Shown: positions 43,978 through 57,700 of the stretch, piece after piece
How positions within the stretch are numbered: the first letter of the stretch is position 1
How the letters are laid out: each line of letters begins with the position of its first letter
NCBI GenBank assembly: GCA_029204225.1
Contig: CM055102.1
Coordinates: 18,140,937 to 18,204,936 of the forward strand
Length of the DNA stretch: 64,000 bases
Direction of reading: 5' to 3'
DNA from: Diphasiastrum complanatum
Taxonomy: Eukaryota > Streptophyta > Lycopodiopsida > Lycopodiales > Lycopodiaceae
Position numbers and translations under genes: made by a program
The notes under the pieces: model-generated
What the model was told of the DNA's origin: nothing
Database searches by the model: none
Seen by the model: the letters and a program-made list of their open reading frames with translations, nothing else

Positions 43978-44640
43978 GCTCTGATACCATGTTGGAGAGA
44001 GGGGGAGAATAAATGATGAACATGAACGAGAAACGAACTCGAACAAGAAACGAACGAGAAGCGAACTCGAACAGAAAATGTTCATGCGCAGCGGAATGAA
44101 TTATTTGACTCTCTCCGTAAGCATGACTACACCTATCAGAATGACGAGAACTTTAGTGATAGAAATCACAGTCAATCTAGATCACAAAAAAATTTAATGG
44201 ATGAAGCGCTAATGAATAATTTGTCGCGAATTGCAAGACAAATTATCTGTCACGAATGATTTGCGAAGAGCTAGACTATGCTCGACTGATAATTAGTCGC
44301 GAATCATTTCGTGAAAGACAAGACTAAAAGTTGATCATCTATTACCAGAAAGAGCAGCTAGAAAGATCAGACAAAATGAAGAAAAAGCATAGCAATATTA
44401 ACACAGATCTGAATGCAGAACAAAGAGCTGTATCAGATTAAGTATATCATGTATACAAGCTAATAATGCGGCAGAGCACAATACAATAGCAGACGAAACC
44501 GCTTGCCCTATAAAGTTTATTTTGTTTGTAATGAGGAATGAAACCTCTTCTCTTAGTCTCTTCTTTACTCACTTGATCATCTGATCATTATCATGGTCTC
44601 AAGGTGTCCATAATATGTATATATATAATATTACAGGTGT
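43978..44640 (-). repeat. Primer site and 5' LTR of copia C4
   Basis: The minus strand at 43989-43978 reads TGGTATCAGAGC, the tRNA-Met primer site. The LTR ends (CCAACA) at 43990. It contains direct repeats of GAACGAGAAACGAACTCGAA (about 44025-44085) and of GTCGCGAAT, and a TATATATA run near 44615. The outer (right) end could not be fixed. Confidence 0.65.
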
Positions 44641-45060
44641 GCAGATGTGAAAGTACATAGTGGATGTGTTGTCTGTAGGAGATCATGGGTGGCTGCAATT
44701 GTTGTCCAATCTGTTAGCGCAACTGCATGGAGTGAGCGTAAAAAAGAGGGCGACGTCAGCCAATGCTGAAGTGAACGTTGGTGATGATGCGAAAAGTGGG
44801 TCACTCTTACGAATGGCCTTAGGATAAGATTTATAGGGTGCCTTAGATTTTAGGGCACCTTCGGCATTCTGTAGGATAGTCTCCCCTTTTCACCTGTCAC
44901 CATAACTGTGTAAAAACATATTGTTTGCGATTCTTTCGCCCTTTATTCGTCTGTTTGAATTTGCGTGTAAATATGTAGGCTGCGTGACAACGTTAGTAAA
45001 TATGCAGCAAGAATGGAGGCAGATTAAAAATGGGATTTAGGAGAGTAGAAGGAGTAAATC
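44641..45060. other. No recognisable gene
   Basis: May include the rest of the C4 LTR and sequence leading into gypsy G2 pol. Confidence 0.4.
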
Positions 45061-45064
45061 CAAC

Positions 45065-47447
45065 ATGACAGAGCATTTCAAACGTTATACTCTAGATGAT
45101 GTGGTTATCATATTACCAAAAGCACATCATGAACCTGAAGAACAAGTGTCAGAATCGAAAGATGTTTATGATGGCCCAGTTAGGACACAACCTATGAATC
45201 TTGTTGAACAAGAGAACCAGAAAAGATTGTCCAAGTTGGAGCACAACTCACTCCTGAACAGTTTCAAGAGCTACGGACATTGCTTATCAAGCATCAAGAT
45301 TGCTTTGCTTGGACTTATAAAGATCTCAAAGGGATTTTGACATCAGTTATTGAGCATGCCATACCCTTAATACCTGATGCAGTTCCCAATCACAAAGCTC
45401 TATCGCTGTAATCCTAATGTTACGGATTTGATAAAGAAAGATCTACAAAGATTGCTTGAAGCCGATTTCATTTATTAGATCGAGCACACTGAATGGGTTT
45501 CACCAATTGTCATTGTTCCTAAGAAGAGTGGGAAATTGAGAATTTGTGTGAATCTCAAGGCCTTGAACATAGTGACGTGAAAGGATCACTTTCCGTTACC
45601 CTTTACTGAAATCATTTTGGACCGCCTTGCTGGAGCAAAAGCTTATAGTTTTCTGGTTGGATTTAGTGGATACAACCAGGTCAAGATTGCACTTGCAGAT
45701 CATCACAAAAGAGCTTTTGCAACAGAATGGGAGACTTATGCCTATAAAGTATTGCCTTTTGGACTCTGTAATGCACCTAGTTCATTCCAAAGAGTGATCC
45801 AGTTTGCTTTCAAAAATTATCTACAAAAATTTCTTTGAAATTTACTTGGATGACCTCAGAGTCCATAGCACAGATACAAATCACCTGGATCGGTTGGAAA
45901 AAGTATTTGAACGTTGTTGCAAGTATGAGATTTTCTTAAATCCAGAAAAGTATCAAATATGAGTTTCTCACGGAGTTGTTCTCGGGCATGTGGTATCAAG
46001 ACATGACATTGCAACAAATTATTCAAAAATCAAAGTCATTGTGGAATTACCACCGCCAAGAACAATTCATGGAGTTTATGTGTTTATGGGTCATGCAGAT
46101 TATTATCGAATTTTTATTATTTTCTTTGCGAATCTTGCAAGACCTATATACAAATTGACCATTGTTCCTATTTGGACAATTGAGGCGTTAGAAGCCTTTG
46201 AAAAATTGAAAAAAAAAACATTAGTTGCGGCACCGATACTACATTCTCCAGATTGGACAATTGAATTTCATGTTCACACTAATGTCTCAAAATATGCTAT
46301 TGGATCAGTTTTGACGCAGCCAGTTGAATACAAGAAAGACTATCCCATACAATTTAGGCAGATAGCTTACAGATTTAGAGAAAAATTATTCAACAACAGA
46401 ATGTGAAGCATTAACAATGATTTTTTCTGTAAAAAAAATTCGACATTATCTTATGGAAATGCACTTTGTATTTTATACTGATCACCAGCTGTTACTTGGT
46501 ATACAAGACGTGTAATACAGGGCGTATTGCAAAATGGTTACTGTTATTGACCGAATTTGACTTTCGAGTCATGGTTCGAAAAGGTAAACAACATTATCTC
46601 GCCGACCATGTTTCAAGAAGTGAATCCACACCAGTTAATACTGAGGTGGATGATGAACTTCCAAATGCTGTGTTATTTTATGTAGAAGCAGTTTCTAAGT
46701 GGGCAGCGAATATTGTTGAGTATCTGATGTTATGTCAACCTAATGACTCCTTGACAAAACTACAAAAGAGACAATTGATTCATAAGGCTCAACCTTATTA
46801 ATTGATTGCGGCATGTTTTCACATGATGGAATGGGCGGAGGACATTTTCTACGGATATCACTATTCGCAAGCTTTTGAAATCAGGGTGTTGGTGGCCTAC
46901 ACTTCATAAAGACACCGAAAATTATATTCAGTCATGTGATGTTTGCCAACGAGCATGACGTCCTATGCGGCAGAATTATGGACCTGTACATTCGATTTTA
47001 TCGCAAGCACCATTTGAGAAATGGGGACTAAATTACGTTGGTCATATTCATCTTGCGGCAAGAGGACCTCAAGCTAGATATATCATTGTCGCTGGCTATA
47101 TGACCAAGTGGGTTGAAGCCAAAGCTGTTAAAGTTGCTGATGCGAAATCTATGACTAAGTTCCTCTATGCATGCATTAGCAGCAGAGAAAGCCTGCCGCA
47201 AGGCCTGGCACGATTGTCGATTACACAAAAAAATATATGAAAGAATGAGATCTAGCATTGATGTATAAAACCAAGTTGACCAAAGAAAAATTGAAATTCA
47301 CAGGTGAAGGGTCGTATAGAGTCAAAGAAATACTGAACTATGGAGCAGTTATTCTTGAACATCTGGATGGAAAACGTTTTGATACTCCAGTGAATGACAG
47401 CCAACTACACAAGTTTTGGCAGCCTGCATCACCAGTTCAGCCAGCAT
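45065..47447 (+). pseudogene. Ty3/gypsy G2 pol
   Basis: The RT start is TEWVSPIVIVPKKSGKLRIC (about 45490), then LDRLAGAKAYSFLVGFSGYN and LPFGLCNAPSSFQR (about 45750). A frameshift near 45835 falls where the catalytic (Y/F)xDD box should be; YLDDLRVHS can be read in another frame at about 45841. The connection (FMGHADYYRIF), RNase H start (FEKLKKKTLVAAPILHSPDW) and RNase H end (GKQHYLADHVSRSE) follow. Integrase: FEKWGLNYVGHI (first Asp replaced by Asn), WVEAKAVKVADA, then a jump. The C-terminal domain is GEGSYRVKEILNYGAVILEH. The second Asp and catalytic Glu region are deleted near 47210-47260. Inactive. Confidence 0.88.
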
Positions 47448-47600
47448 GATCTGAGACTATGTTGTTAAAAATTCACAATTCTAGCTTGACTAGTTTTGGT
47501 CATATGACTTGTAAATAGTTAGATGGTCATGATGTGGCTTGTCACACGTGCCAAATAGCATAGGATTCCATTCATAAGGATGTTCTCAAGTAGAACTAAG

Positions 47601-48157
47601 TGTTAGAACCTTTGGAATGAGTCCAAATTATGCTTAGATACAAGGGAGAAAAAATAGGAGCTATTTTTGGTAATCTTTGCATTGTTGAGGGATCTCCAAG
47701 ATTCCAACCCTAACTTGGTAGGGATGAAAGATCCACCAAAATTATCATTAGGGATAGGTTTAGGGCTACTCATACCTGCCCAAAACCGTGATGGATCATG
47801 TATATATAGGTGATGATATCTCACCAAAATCAATCAAGCAATTTCATGATTTTTCTCTCATAATGGTGCAATTGCTCTCTATGTTCATAATTGTTTGAGT
47901 ACTTGTGATTACTAATGATTATAGGATTGAATGTAGGTCTGGTGTACAGTACTCAGACTATGGGAGGTCGTACTTTCACACGTGTGAAGCCTTCTTCAAG
48001 GATTTGGGCCATTTAGTGAGGTTCAAGCATAGATTTTTGATGGATTTTGATGGTTCAACTTGTGCTAATCTTATGAAATCATAATCTATTGTTTCCCTCA
48101 TCATTTCAAGTATTTTAGGATCCTTATTTGCTGTAATTTTTACATGGTATCAGAGCC
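47601..48157 (+). repeat. 5' LTR and primer site of a non-pol retroelement (L1)
   Basis: The LTR runs TGTTAGAACC (47601) to TTTTTACA (48144). TGGTATCAGAGCC follows at 48145-48157. A TATA box, TGTATATATAGG, is at about 47808. The long frame from 49201 lies downstream on the same strand. Confidence 0.7.
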
Positions 48158-49200
48158 TAAAGGCTGAAATGAGCTAAATCCTTGGTTTTCATTAAATTTG
48201 ATCACAATTTTTGATCTAAATCTTGTGTAGATTGGATCTTAGCATCTAGTATTGATTCTAGAACTCAAAGTGAGTCAAATACATTGGAGATTGGTGTTGT
48301 GTGACTTCATTTTCAGGTGTTTAGGTGTCTAGAACCATAGGCAAAGTTGAATTCAATTCACATTACCAAGATAGCAAGTTTTGCTTGCTCCAAGCATTGA
48401 TTTCTAAGCGAGTTTTGGAGGTGATTTTATAGAGGAGGCTTTCTAGAATTCAAGGAGAGGGAAGATCAGAGTTTTGGGGACTCTTAAAGGCTGTTCTAAG
48501 GTGTAGTGGACACCTCCTAAAGTGATTTAGATTCAGTCCAACCATTGCTTGACTTATGCACCAAATTAGATCAATTTTTCATCAATTTTGATCATTTTTT
48601 GCTTGTGATTGGATAGTAGATTGTGTTGCATCCTCATTAAGTTCCATTTAGATCTTTTACAAGTGATTTTGGAAGTATATTAGGTTGCTAAAATTCACTC
48701 TTGATCAGATCATTTGGAAACTTTAATGTTCTTTATAGAAAGAGGGGCAATTCTACTAGTATTGTCTACTTCAATCAAGCAAGTGCATTGTTTATGGTAG
48801 TCAAATCACCTTTTGAACTCTCGCAGACTTCCTTGAGGTCTTAGAATTCTGTGAAGAAGGTGCCTGCCAAAATTTGAGTGGAACTGAACAAGGGAAAGTG
48901 AATTTCACCTAATACACACTCTAAATTCCGCTATATAAGGGCTGAATTCGAGTCATTTGTCACCCTTGCTTGCGAAGCTCTGCCAAAATTTTCACTGAAA
49001 ATACCAAGTTTTATGTTTTCAACCAAACTTCCTACCAGCTGTCATCTGCTCATATTACACATCAATCTGCGCTCTGAACTACAATCATTGTCATCCAACA
49101 CTCATTATTCTCAGTTTTTTACTGTTTCCACATCTTTTTCCATTTTTCACCATTTTTTCTACTTTTCCGACTTTTTCGACCACTAATTATCATTGCTAAC
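48158..49200 (+). other. Leader of L1, no gene
   Basis: About 1 kb of AT-rich sequence with short frames only. It lies between primer site and the first long frame, as in many plant retroelements. Confidence 0.55.
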
Positions 49201-52200
49201 ATGGCCTCCTCATCCTCTGAAGACTCTAGCGCCAAACAGGTGATCCAGCATGACATCCTCGAGGCCACACAGATTTGGCCTGTACCCTGTGACACTCTGA
49301 TCCAACTATGGCTGCAGACAGCCGGCCCACTCCTTGAAGCAATGGGTTTTTACTCGGTGCTCTTCCATTCTGAGATTAACATGGGCCTCACTCTTCACGC
49401 CTACGCCACCTGGGATGAGAACAAGGCTCGTTTCCACTTCCTGTACCAAGGTACCACGTACAAGGTCAGGATTAACGCCGACTCGATGATCACCGTTGGC
49501 ATTATGTTCAGTGATCGTCAACCCATCTCCCATCGCCATGCCAAAGCTCTGATCAAACCATTCGTCACCCAAACCACACCAGAAATCCCCATCCAGACTA
49601 ACAATGGTTACCTGATAGAAGCTATCACGAGACCCGTCATTCAGATAGTTGTGTATCTGTTGAATAACTTTCTCATTATTTCAACATTTCACAAGGACAG
49701 AATCCAGTCTACGCTGCTGAGCCAGATAGTGGAATCCTTTCTGAAGTTCCCTAACTCCTCCGTTGTGCCATACGACTGGCATAACTTCCTTATTCGAGAA
49801 CTAATGAACTCCATCAAATCCAACTACCGTGAGCAAATCGCAGCAGGCCCCTTGTTGTGTAACTTTGCCTACGCACTTATCGAGACAAAAGTGCACGGTT
49901 TCCAACGCTCATCTTTCCTGTCTACCCTTGTGTCACATACTATCCTTTACCTACCATCTCAAGCATCTACCTCCTCCCAACCTGCAGTCATTAACACAAC
50001 GGCCAGCAAACGAATGTGTGGTATTGCCTCTACATCCACATCTCCACCTGTTACCTGAAGACGTGTCTCCACTGCAGCACTAACTACTCCATCAACCACC
50101 GCCACTTCTTCTTCCGTGCAACCCCCCACTCCAATTTTTGTTCTCACTACCTCTCTTCTTATTCCATCCACATCTGTTTCTGTCTCCATCCCCGTTTCTT
50201 CTGTTGATACCACTCCTACTTCTCTTCCAGTGTCTGCTGCTCCATCCATCACCATCGCATTCTCCACTACTCCTGCCACCACCGTTGCTCTTCTCACATT
50301 CAACCCTTCCGATTCGCAACTGTTCCCCGACACTCTGGCATGGATGCAAGTTATCAATTTTTCACCCCCACGTCAGACACTTTCTGCTCCATCCTCACCT
50401 TCTTCCATACTCCACACCACCCTTCAGTTTCCCACTGTTCCTCCCATCCTCTTGTTCGAACAAACCATCCTCACCCCTATTTCCACAGTTGTTTCTCACC
50501 CCCCACCCGCTTTGCAGGTTGCCGAGGGCAGCCAACCGTTGCCTGATGACACATTTGTACAAACAGTTTTTGTAACATCACCAGATCGGACTGACCCTAC
50601 CGCCTCAGATGGCATTAGGACAAATGAAAACCTGATCAAAGACAATGACGATGGAATTCCACAAGTCATCGGGGCTGATACAACACAAGCCCCTGCCAAT
50701 GCCAGTGTATCAGCTGCTCCCACAGATCTAACGAAGGCGTACCAGATCCTAGGAAAATATATTATATATGCGGTAGCAGCCAAAGCTATTCTGAAAAGCA
50801 GGGTACTACAGTTGGCAATGAGTAATACACAGCTGCGAGCAGACCTCACCAAGCTGCAGCAAGAGCTGATTCTGGCTCAACAACACGAACAAGCAGGGCA
50901 CCAAGAGATTGCCAAGCTGCAACAGAAGGAGGAGGGCCTAAATAAAAATATTCAAAGCCTCTCCAAAGCGTTAACTGAGGCCTCCACAAAGGTGCGAGAG
51001 CTTCAAGCTGAAGCATCCCAATGGCTTGCCCCCATCCAGGCGCAACTTACACTTTTGGAAGCATAGAACATGCACCTGGGGACGGAGGTTAAAGCCTTAC
51101 AAGACGAGAAGCTCGTCTGGTTAGCTCAATCTGTGCCGGACAAAAGGCCATTTTTCCAATCAGAGATGAATCTTCTATGGCGTCAGGTGCAGATTTATAG
51201 CCAAACCCTCAACAACTACCAGGCGGAGTTCAATAAGTATCGGACAAGCACAACGCAAGAGCTCACCCAGGACAAGCAAGCCCTCAAGGCATGCCAGAAT
51301 TACATGGAAACGAAGGCCCAGCCCACCCCCGTGGTAGTTCCACTGCCACCTAATTTTGACGCTGCACAGGCTAGTACCAGCCAAGATCAGAGCCAGCAGG
51401 CAGCAGGAGGATTTCAACCAGATCAAGGGTCCGAAGGCCAAGACCAAGGGCAGACAGATGCGGCCGCTGAGACGCAAGACCAGAGCCAAGGCGCAACTAC
51501 CAGGCAGGGCCAAGCAACATCATCCAGAGGGTCACAAACGCTATCTGCCAACCGAGCCTTCCGAAGACAGAAATCCGTGGAGGAGAACATCAATGAATTT
51601 TTATCCAAATATCTCCATGAGTCATCAAGAGACGGCTGGCAGATATCATTCTCAACTCAAACCATCAAGGAAAAAGAACTGCAGACCTTACCCGCCCTCC
51701 AACCACAACCGGAGTGGCGACAACAGTTATTTGAGAGAGACCCTACGGCCATCATGGCTTACGTGACGAGTCCGCAATAGTTACGGGTGAACGCACATTT
51801 TCTGCCATGTCCAAGAAGATCCAAATGGGCGGAATGCGGCACTCCTCTGGACCAGATCACACTCAACAATTTCAACTGGCCAATCATCAAATCCGAATAT
51901 GGGTGGACAACGGATGTAGACGTCAGAAGGGTTCTCTCCACATTCGCCAGTCACTACATCAATTGCCCTGATCCCACAGTCTGCGCGACAGCCACTTACA
52001 CCTGGGACTTGGAATATTTAATGGGCATTGAAACAAAATAAGATGATTTTCTTCCCTCCATATTTTTTGATCCAAATAAGGCGCTCGCCTCCGACAAAGT
52101 CGAAGGCCAGCTACCAGTCGCTCGCGTATATTACCGAGCTGTATTCCTTGGAGATCCCTGGACGAAAATGATTCCAAGCATGGGTGGATCAAGAATGGCT

Positions 52201-52407
52201 GACAGGAGTCCACAAGTCCTGCCACACGCCAAAAGACTCGAAGAAACTGGACCGTCTCAACTTCATGGAAGACGTTACGGGATATCTCATCCACAAGAGG
52301 CGGTCCAAGAGAACGCTCTACTAAAATTGGCAGAGTGCCGAGGGACCGGCACTACTTCAGGTCGTGGGTCCTGTTGGGGTTATTCCCAACAAAGTGTAAA
52401 TAAATAA
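49201..52407 (+). pseudogene. Large non-pol ORF of L1 (Athila ORF1-like?)
   Basis: One frame runs about 1,000 codons from ATG 49201, broken by stops at 50056, 51064, 51778 and 52039. The N-terminal domain (about residues 1-250) has HAYATWDENKARFHFLYQ and TYKVRINADSMITVG, which recalls the ORF1/gag-like domain of Athila and other plant elements. Then come about 200 residues rich in Ser, Thr and Pro. A long coiled coil follows (about 50790-51300; TQLRADLTKLQQELILAQQ). A Gln/Gly/Ser-rich region ends with a conserved-looking C-terminal part (CGTPLDQITLNNFNWP). No protease, RT or integrase follows before 52.37 kb. It fits a large retrotransposon derivative that depends on other elements. Base composition is more GC-rich than its neighbours. 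Function unknown. Confidence 0.55.
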
Positions 52408-53142
52408 AATCCTCCAATAAAATGTGTTGTGAGGGCATGGCATCCTGCGTGTATAAGCCCATGGCCTAATGAGCACACAATTGAAGTTGTAAATAAAATA
52501 AACTTGACTTGGGCCTTGTAATTAAAATAAAACTAGAGGCCCAATGTCATTTTTAAACTTAGAGATTACTTTTTAGAGTTGGGTCCAAATTGGGACTCAC
52601 ATGAATCTTGTGATTTCTAATGTACTTTTTGTGGACCCTTGGATCAAGTTGGGTCCAAGATGAATGGTTAGGATCATTGTGAATATTAGCCAATAAGATT
52701 GAGGGGCAAGGGCCTTCCCCATTTTATAAAAAGGCACCATTTGTACACTATTTCCATGCTTAATGAGAAGGAGAAAACTCTACCATTTTTGGAAGAGAAG
52801 CATCCTCATTTGCTATTCACTACATGCTATTGCTCTTGGTTGTGTTTTCTATTGCTTTCTATTTCCATGTTTATTGTTTGCCATAGTGAATGTTTTTCCA
52901 TTAGCAAGCATAAGGAGCATTTGAGCTAACCTCCACCCTCACTCTCTTTCTCTTCTCTTCTCAATCTCTTTTTCTCCATTCCTTCCCTTCAATCAAACTA
53001 TGATGAATGTTAGTGTAGAGGAGTAGAGTTAAATATGAGTAGTATAGTGGTGAGTAGAGTTAAGGGAGAAAGTAGAAAATTAACTAAAAGTAGCATCTAT
53101 GCATAGTTAGACACCTATCCAATGATCTAACCTTTGTTGACA
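52372..53142 (+). repeat. Probable solo LTR
   Basis: It starts TGTTGGGGTTATTCCCAACA and ends TTGTTGACA. A TATA box (TTTTATAAAAAGG) lies at about 52723. It separates L1 from the copia chimera. Flanking five bases match only partly (GGTCC/GGCCG), so the call is tentative. Confidence 0.45.
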
Positions 53143-53149
53143 GGCCGAA

Positions 53150-54724
53150 TGGCTATACTATGAAAGATCTTCGACCCCACAAGCTTTTGAGTAGGCCATC
53201 ATGCATCCAGAAGCTTCCATCAGAGTCCTATTTTTTCTTTCTGCAACACTGTTGTGCTGCAGTGTGTAAGATGCAGTCCTTCTATGAATGATATCACGAT
53301 CATTGCAGAAGTCAGTGAAGTGAATCAAGATGTATTCTCCATCTCAATCTGTCCTAATCTGCTTCACTTTATTACCAGTGCATCTCTCTGCCCAATTCAC
53401 ATACTCTATGAATTTGTTGAATAAAATACACTCTAGAAAATTTACTGTAATCATCAATGAAGATAATGTAATATTTTGAGCCTCCTACTGAGATCACATT
53501 GAAAGGTCCATGGATGTCATAATGCACTAACTCCAGAATCTTAGTCGTTCTGTAGGAGTCCTTGACAAATGGAGTGTGTGACATCTTACCCTTCAAACAT
53601 GCATCACAGGTGGTCAAACTGGTTGCATTCAAGATGCTAACCCCTGTGATTGCTCCATGATGGGTTGCTTGGTATAGTGCCATTGAATTCATATGGCATA
53701 GTCTCTTGTGCCATAAAGTATTTGGCGAATCATCATCAATCTGATGCACTTGATCTGCAGACAGACATACCTTTAGATGATACAGATTCCCTTTTCTTCT
53801 GTCTCGAGTGATCAGGGTACTGGTACTAGCATCAAGAACATTGCATGCTTTGTTTGAAAACGTCACACGCATCCCTTTCTGGCATGCTGCAAGTGCTTGA
53901 TCATCAACATTTTGATGACGAGCTTTCACTATTTCCCGTAGTTGCTCCACCTGCATCAAGATCCTTGTGAGATTGTCAAAGTGGTAGTCTTTCTCTTGAT
54001 GCTATCCTGCTCAAAAACATCTACTAGGACTCTATAATGCCACACAATGCATTGTGCACCAGCTCAACATCACATATGGGCTCGCCTACGAATGTAGTTT
54101 GTCCCTCATTGTCTTGATTCTAGTCATATAAGTATGAATGTGCTCCCCTTGTCCCATTCCGGCACTATTCAACTTTTCCTTCAGAAACATAATCATGGAT
54201 GGATTTGACATCTCGAATTGCTCGTTCAACACATCCCATGCATGTCTTGGAGTAACGACATCACTTATGTGGGTAATGATGTGGTCTTTCACTAACAACT
54301 TCATGAAAGTCAATGCCCTCCTCATCTTTTTGTCGAACACTTTGATGTTTGCTTCATTTGGTGGTCTCCACTCATCACCTGTGATGACATCCCACATTTC
54401 CTTCTCTATTAGAATATTTTTCATTTTGAATTATCACACCGCATAGTTGGAAATCTCGTCCAATTTGTTATTTCCACTCAAAATGGACTCTCCCATCTTC
54501 CCCATATCAAAAACACCCAAAACTGGAATTGTAGGCTAAAAGAGGTGTTCTGAGCACAATGGGGATGTCAAAAATTCATTTTGATGATCTGGTAAAATTT
54601 TACACCAGACTTAGGTGACACTTTGCAAGCCAAGTCAGTTTTCTAAACTTGAAATGCCTCCTACCTCACATTCTTGACTACCCTCTCCCTAAAAGAGTCG
54701 AAAGAGATTTGACATCCACTGCAT
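53150..54724 (-). pseudogene. Chimeric copia fragment (C2 Gag joined to C3 Pol)
   Basis: From the right: leader and Gag of the C2 type (54724-53880; TPRHAWDVLNEQFEM; VEQLREIVKARHQNVDDQAL). At about 53877 it passes in frame, directly after AACQK, into C3-type sequence (GMRVTFSNKACNVLDAS). This continues through LWHKRLCHMN and CDACLKGKMSHTPF to the integrase entry (HYDIHGP, FIDDYSKF). Further integrase pieces read to about 53150 in broken frames (NSVAERKNRTL). The zinc knuckles and protease of both parents are missing at the joint. It looks like a template-switch or deletion recombinant of two copia families, both present in this window. Confidence 0.8.
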
Positions 54725-54732
54725 GTTTTCTC

Positions 54733-57700
54733 TACAACAAACACTCTAATTTGCGGTACTATACTTGTAGGTATAGTCTGGGTGCCCTTTGTTTGGAGTC
54801 TGTAGTCCTTCGTTTGGTCCAAAACGGTTAAAGAATGTGGAAGTAAGGGCCCTTTTAGAAAATGAACGTTTCTTCACAGTGAAGAAACTTCAACCTTCAA
54901 GCATTTCGGAACCTTGGGTCCCTTTAAAAATGAAATTTTTTAATGAAATTGAAGGCTAGTTTGCACTTCAAGTACCCTGGGGTCCTTTCAAAAAAAATCT
55001 TAGCCATTGATTCAAGAGGATCTAATTCCAGCTATTGAATACTAGCCCAATCTTCACCGTTCAACCTTGTGAAGCTAGATCTTATAGCCACGATTCACCT
55101 TGGGAGTTGAGGCTTTCTCCATGGGTCGTTAAATCCTTCTAAACACTACTCCTTTTCCACTTGGCCACCCGTGAGGTCTCTCCTTCTCTCCCTTTTTGGT
55201 TTTTGTTGGCCACACCCTATTAGCTCGTTTTTGGGCCGATTGAATCTATTTTTCTTTCTCTGATTTCAATCAAATTTGAGGCCTAGTCTAGGGTTGTCTT
55301 CCTATTGATGACTCAATAGAGCTTTCAATTGCCAAATTGGTGAAGAAACGAAGAGTTTTTCCTAACTTGAAAAAGTATTAGTTTTTACTTTTTCTTGCAA
55401 AACCTATAGGGTCTCTGATAATGGGCAACTCTTTGGCAGAAAGTGTAGAATTTTTTTAGGATGTCCAGCGACCTACTATTTGTCCTTACAACATCCCAAA
55501 CAGTGCACATATGGTGCAATTATAGTCGATTCAGTGAAAAAAAAATCGTAATTCTCACCTGGACTTTTCAAGGAACCAACTGCAAAATTTGTAGTTTTAG
55601 CCCATGTTTTACCTTGTATGTTGCCATGCACATGGCTAAAAATCCCAATATTGAGCTCGACAAGCCTTTGTATGCCTGAACCAATGCATTGGTGCTTCAC
55701 TTCCCACTCTTTGACCGTTGTAAATCCTAAACTCTCGAAAACATTTTTTTCTCAAAGCTCTCTTCAACTACAACTCTATACTATGTACAATCCCTATTGG
55801 GGGCTCTGATACCAAGTTAAAATTTGCTCCGGGCAAAATTACTTATCATCATACAAAGTAACACACTCAGACAACACTCTCACACTCCAAGCTCACATAG
55901 CAACTATATTTCTCAAAACCAAAAACATTGTACATATAGCTTCTTCTTTGGCAACCCATGCATGGCCCAGGTTGCCATTGACGAGACACGTGTCCTGTCT
56001 TGTGGACTTGGCTCATGGTGAGGCCAACTGGTTCTAATCAACTAACTGGACCCACAATACAATAGCACAATAATTCTACTTTTATTCTAACTAAAATGTG
56101 ATAATGAGCATCCACAATATAATGCCTTATATGTGATTAACGAGTTATCAATGCACTATATTGATGATTATGATGGCAAATGAGTCTTGATTTATTCTAA
56201 TCAAATTATGGGAGTGGAAAATCAACTTTCAATCAAGTATTATGGGTGTGAGAGCAATCATTGAATTGCGAAATACTCCAACAAAATATATGGTCAAGAT
56301 TATATTATGCTCTAAAAGGAGTGTGGTAATGGCTATCATACCTGGACTATCTGGTGTTGAAAAAAAATATGCACCAAGCCCTTCCACAACTCTAAATCTC
56401 CTCATTGTGGTGTGCAAAAATGAGAGCCCATGGTTGTCGCTACATAAAAATGTGACATGCTCAAATGCAAATTTATCAAAAGCATACTGGGGTACTCTCC
56501 CATGCATCCAGTGGACTTTCTCACCCCTTATATTTAGAAGAATATCTAAGCTCTACCGTGAAGGAGAATTCTTGGACAAATGAAGACATCGGAAAGATGA
56601 GCAAGCCAAAGATGCAGAGCGAGCTAAGCCTAACAAAAAACTAGATGGGTCATTTAAAAAAATCCTTGTGTACACACATACCAAGCCTATAGAAAGGGCA
56701 TAAACTCATCAATGTGCTATTGACACTGGTTGATATGCAATTTGGAGTGTCGTTGAAATATTTGTTTGGACGCACTATTTGAAGATCTTAAGAATTTGGT
56801 GGAAACAATGATTTATGTAAACACAATGCAGAATCTGATACATTCAATTCAATCCATATTGATAGGATTAAGAAAGTCCAAGAGATGCATACATTAATGT
56901 GAAATGGGAAATGAATGCTCAAACATTACATTACCCATTGAGCATAAACTCTTTCCAAATAATCATGCTATCATCACTCATCCCTATTGTAGGACAAGCC
57001 ATTTTGAGTCCTGGGCTCCTAAATGTCCACTTTTTATGATGCACAAACTTGGTTTCTAGCTTCAGTCTCAATGGCTAGGGATGACAATCTTATCCAACTT
57101 AGCTATAGGGAGCGATAATGTAAGTACCTTAATTGCTTTATCTGTATAGAGAGGAGCGTCACATGAAGTTAACAACCCAATAGCTACTAAACTTACCAAA
57201 TGAAATTTAATAGCCTAAATGAAAATTCAACCACAATTGAAATTTTTGTTACAACAAATATAGCAATGGAGGCAAGTATGTTGGTAGTGAAGGTAGGCAA
57301 GTATGTTGGTAGTGAAGGTAATGATGGACGTGGTGGAGGAGGCTATAGGTAGGAGAGTTCAAAGGCATGAGGAAGGAGGTGTTGGAGGCACCAATGGTGG
57401 GAGAAATCAAGGTGATAGACATGAGGTATATGAGTCAAGCGACAACGAAGAGGCACTTCTGTAAGCCAAAAGCACTCGCTAATTATATGACCCCAAGAGG
57501 TTAGCATAAAATTTATCTATACCTAAACTAGATTAGTCACTGAAACCATTATCTCAAGATGAAACACAATAGCATAATTGTAAGTGATTTCCATTAGTCA
57601 GTTACACGATCATTAAGTATGCATGTTCAATTGTAAGTGGCTTCGCCCCTAAAGTACCTTACTTTCAAATACCAAACCTCTTTTAAAGTCTTTCAAGGCA

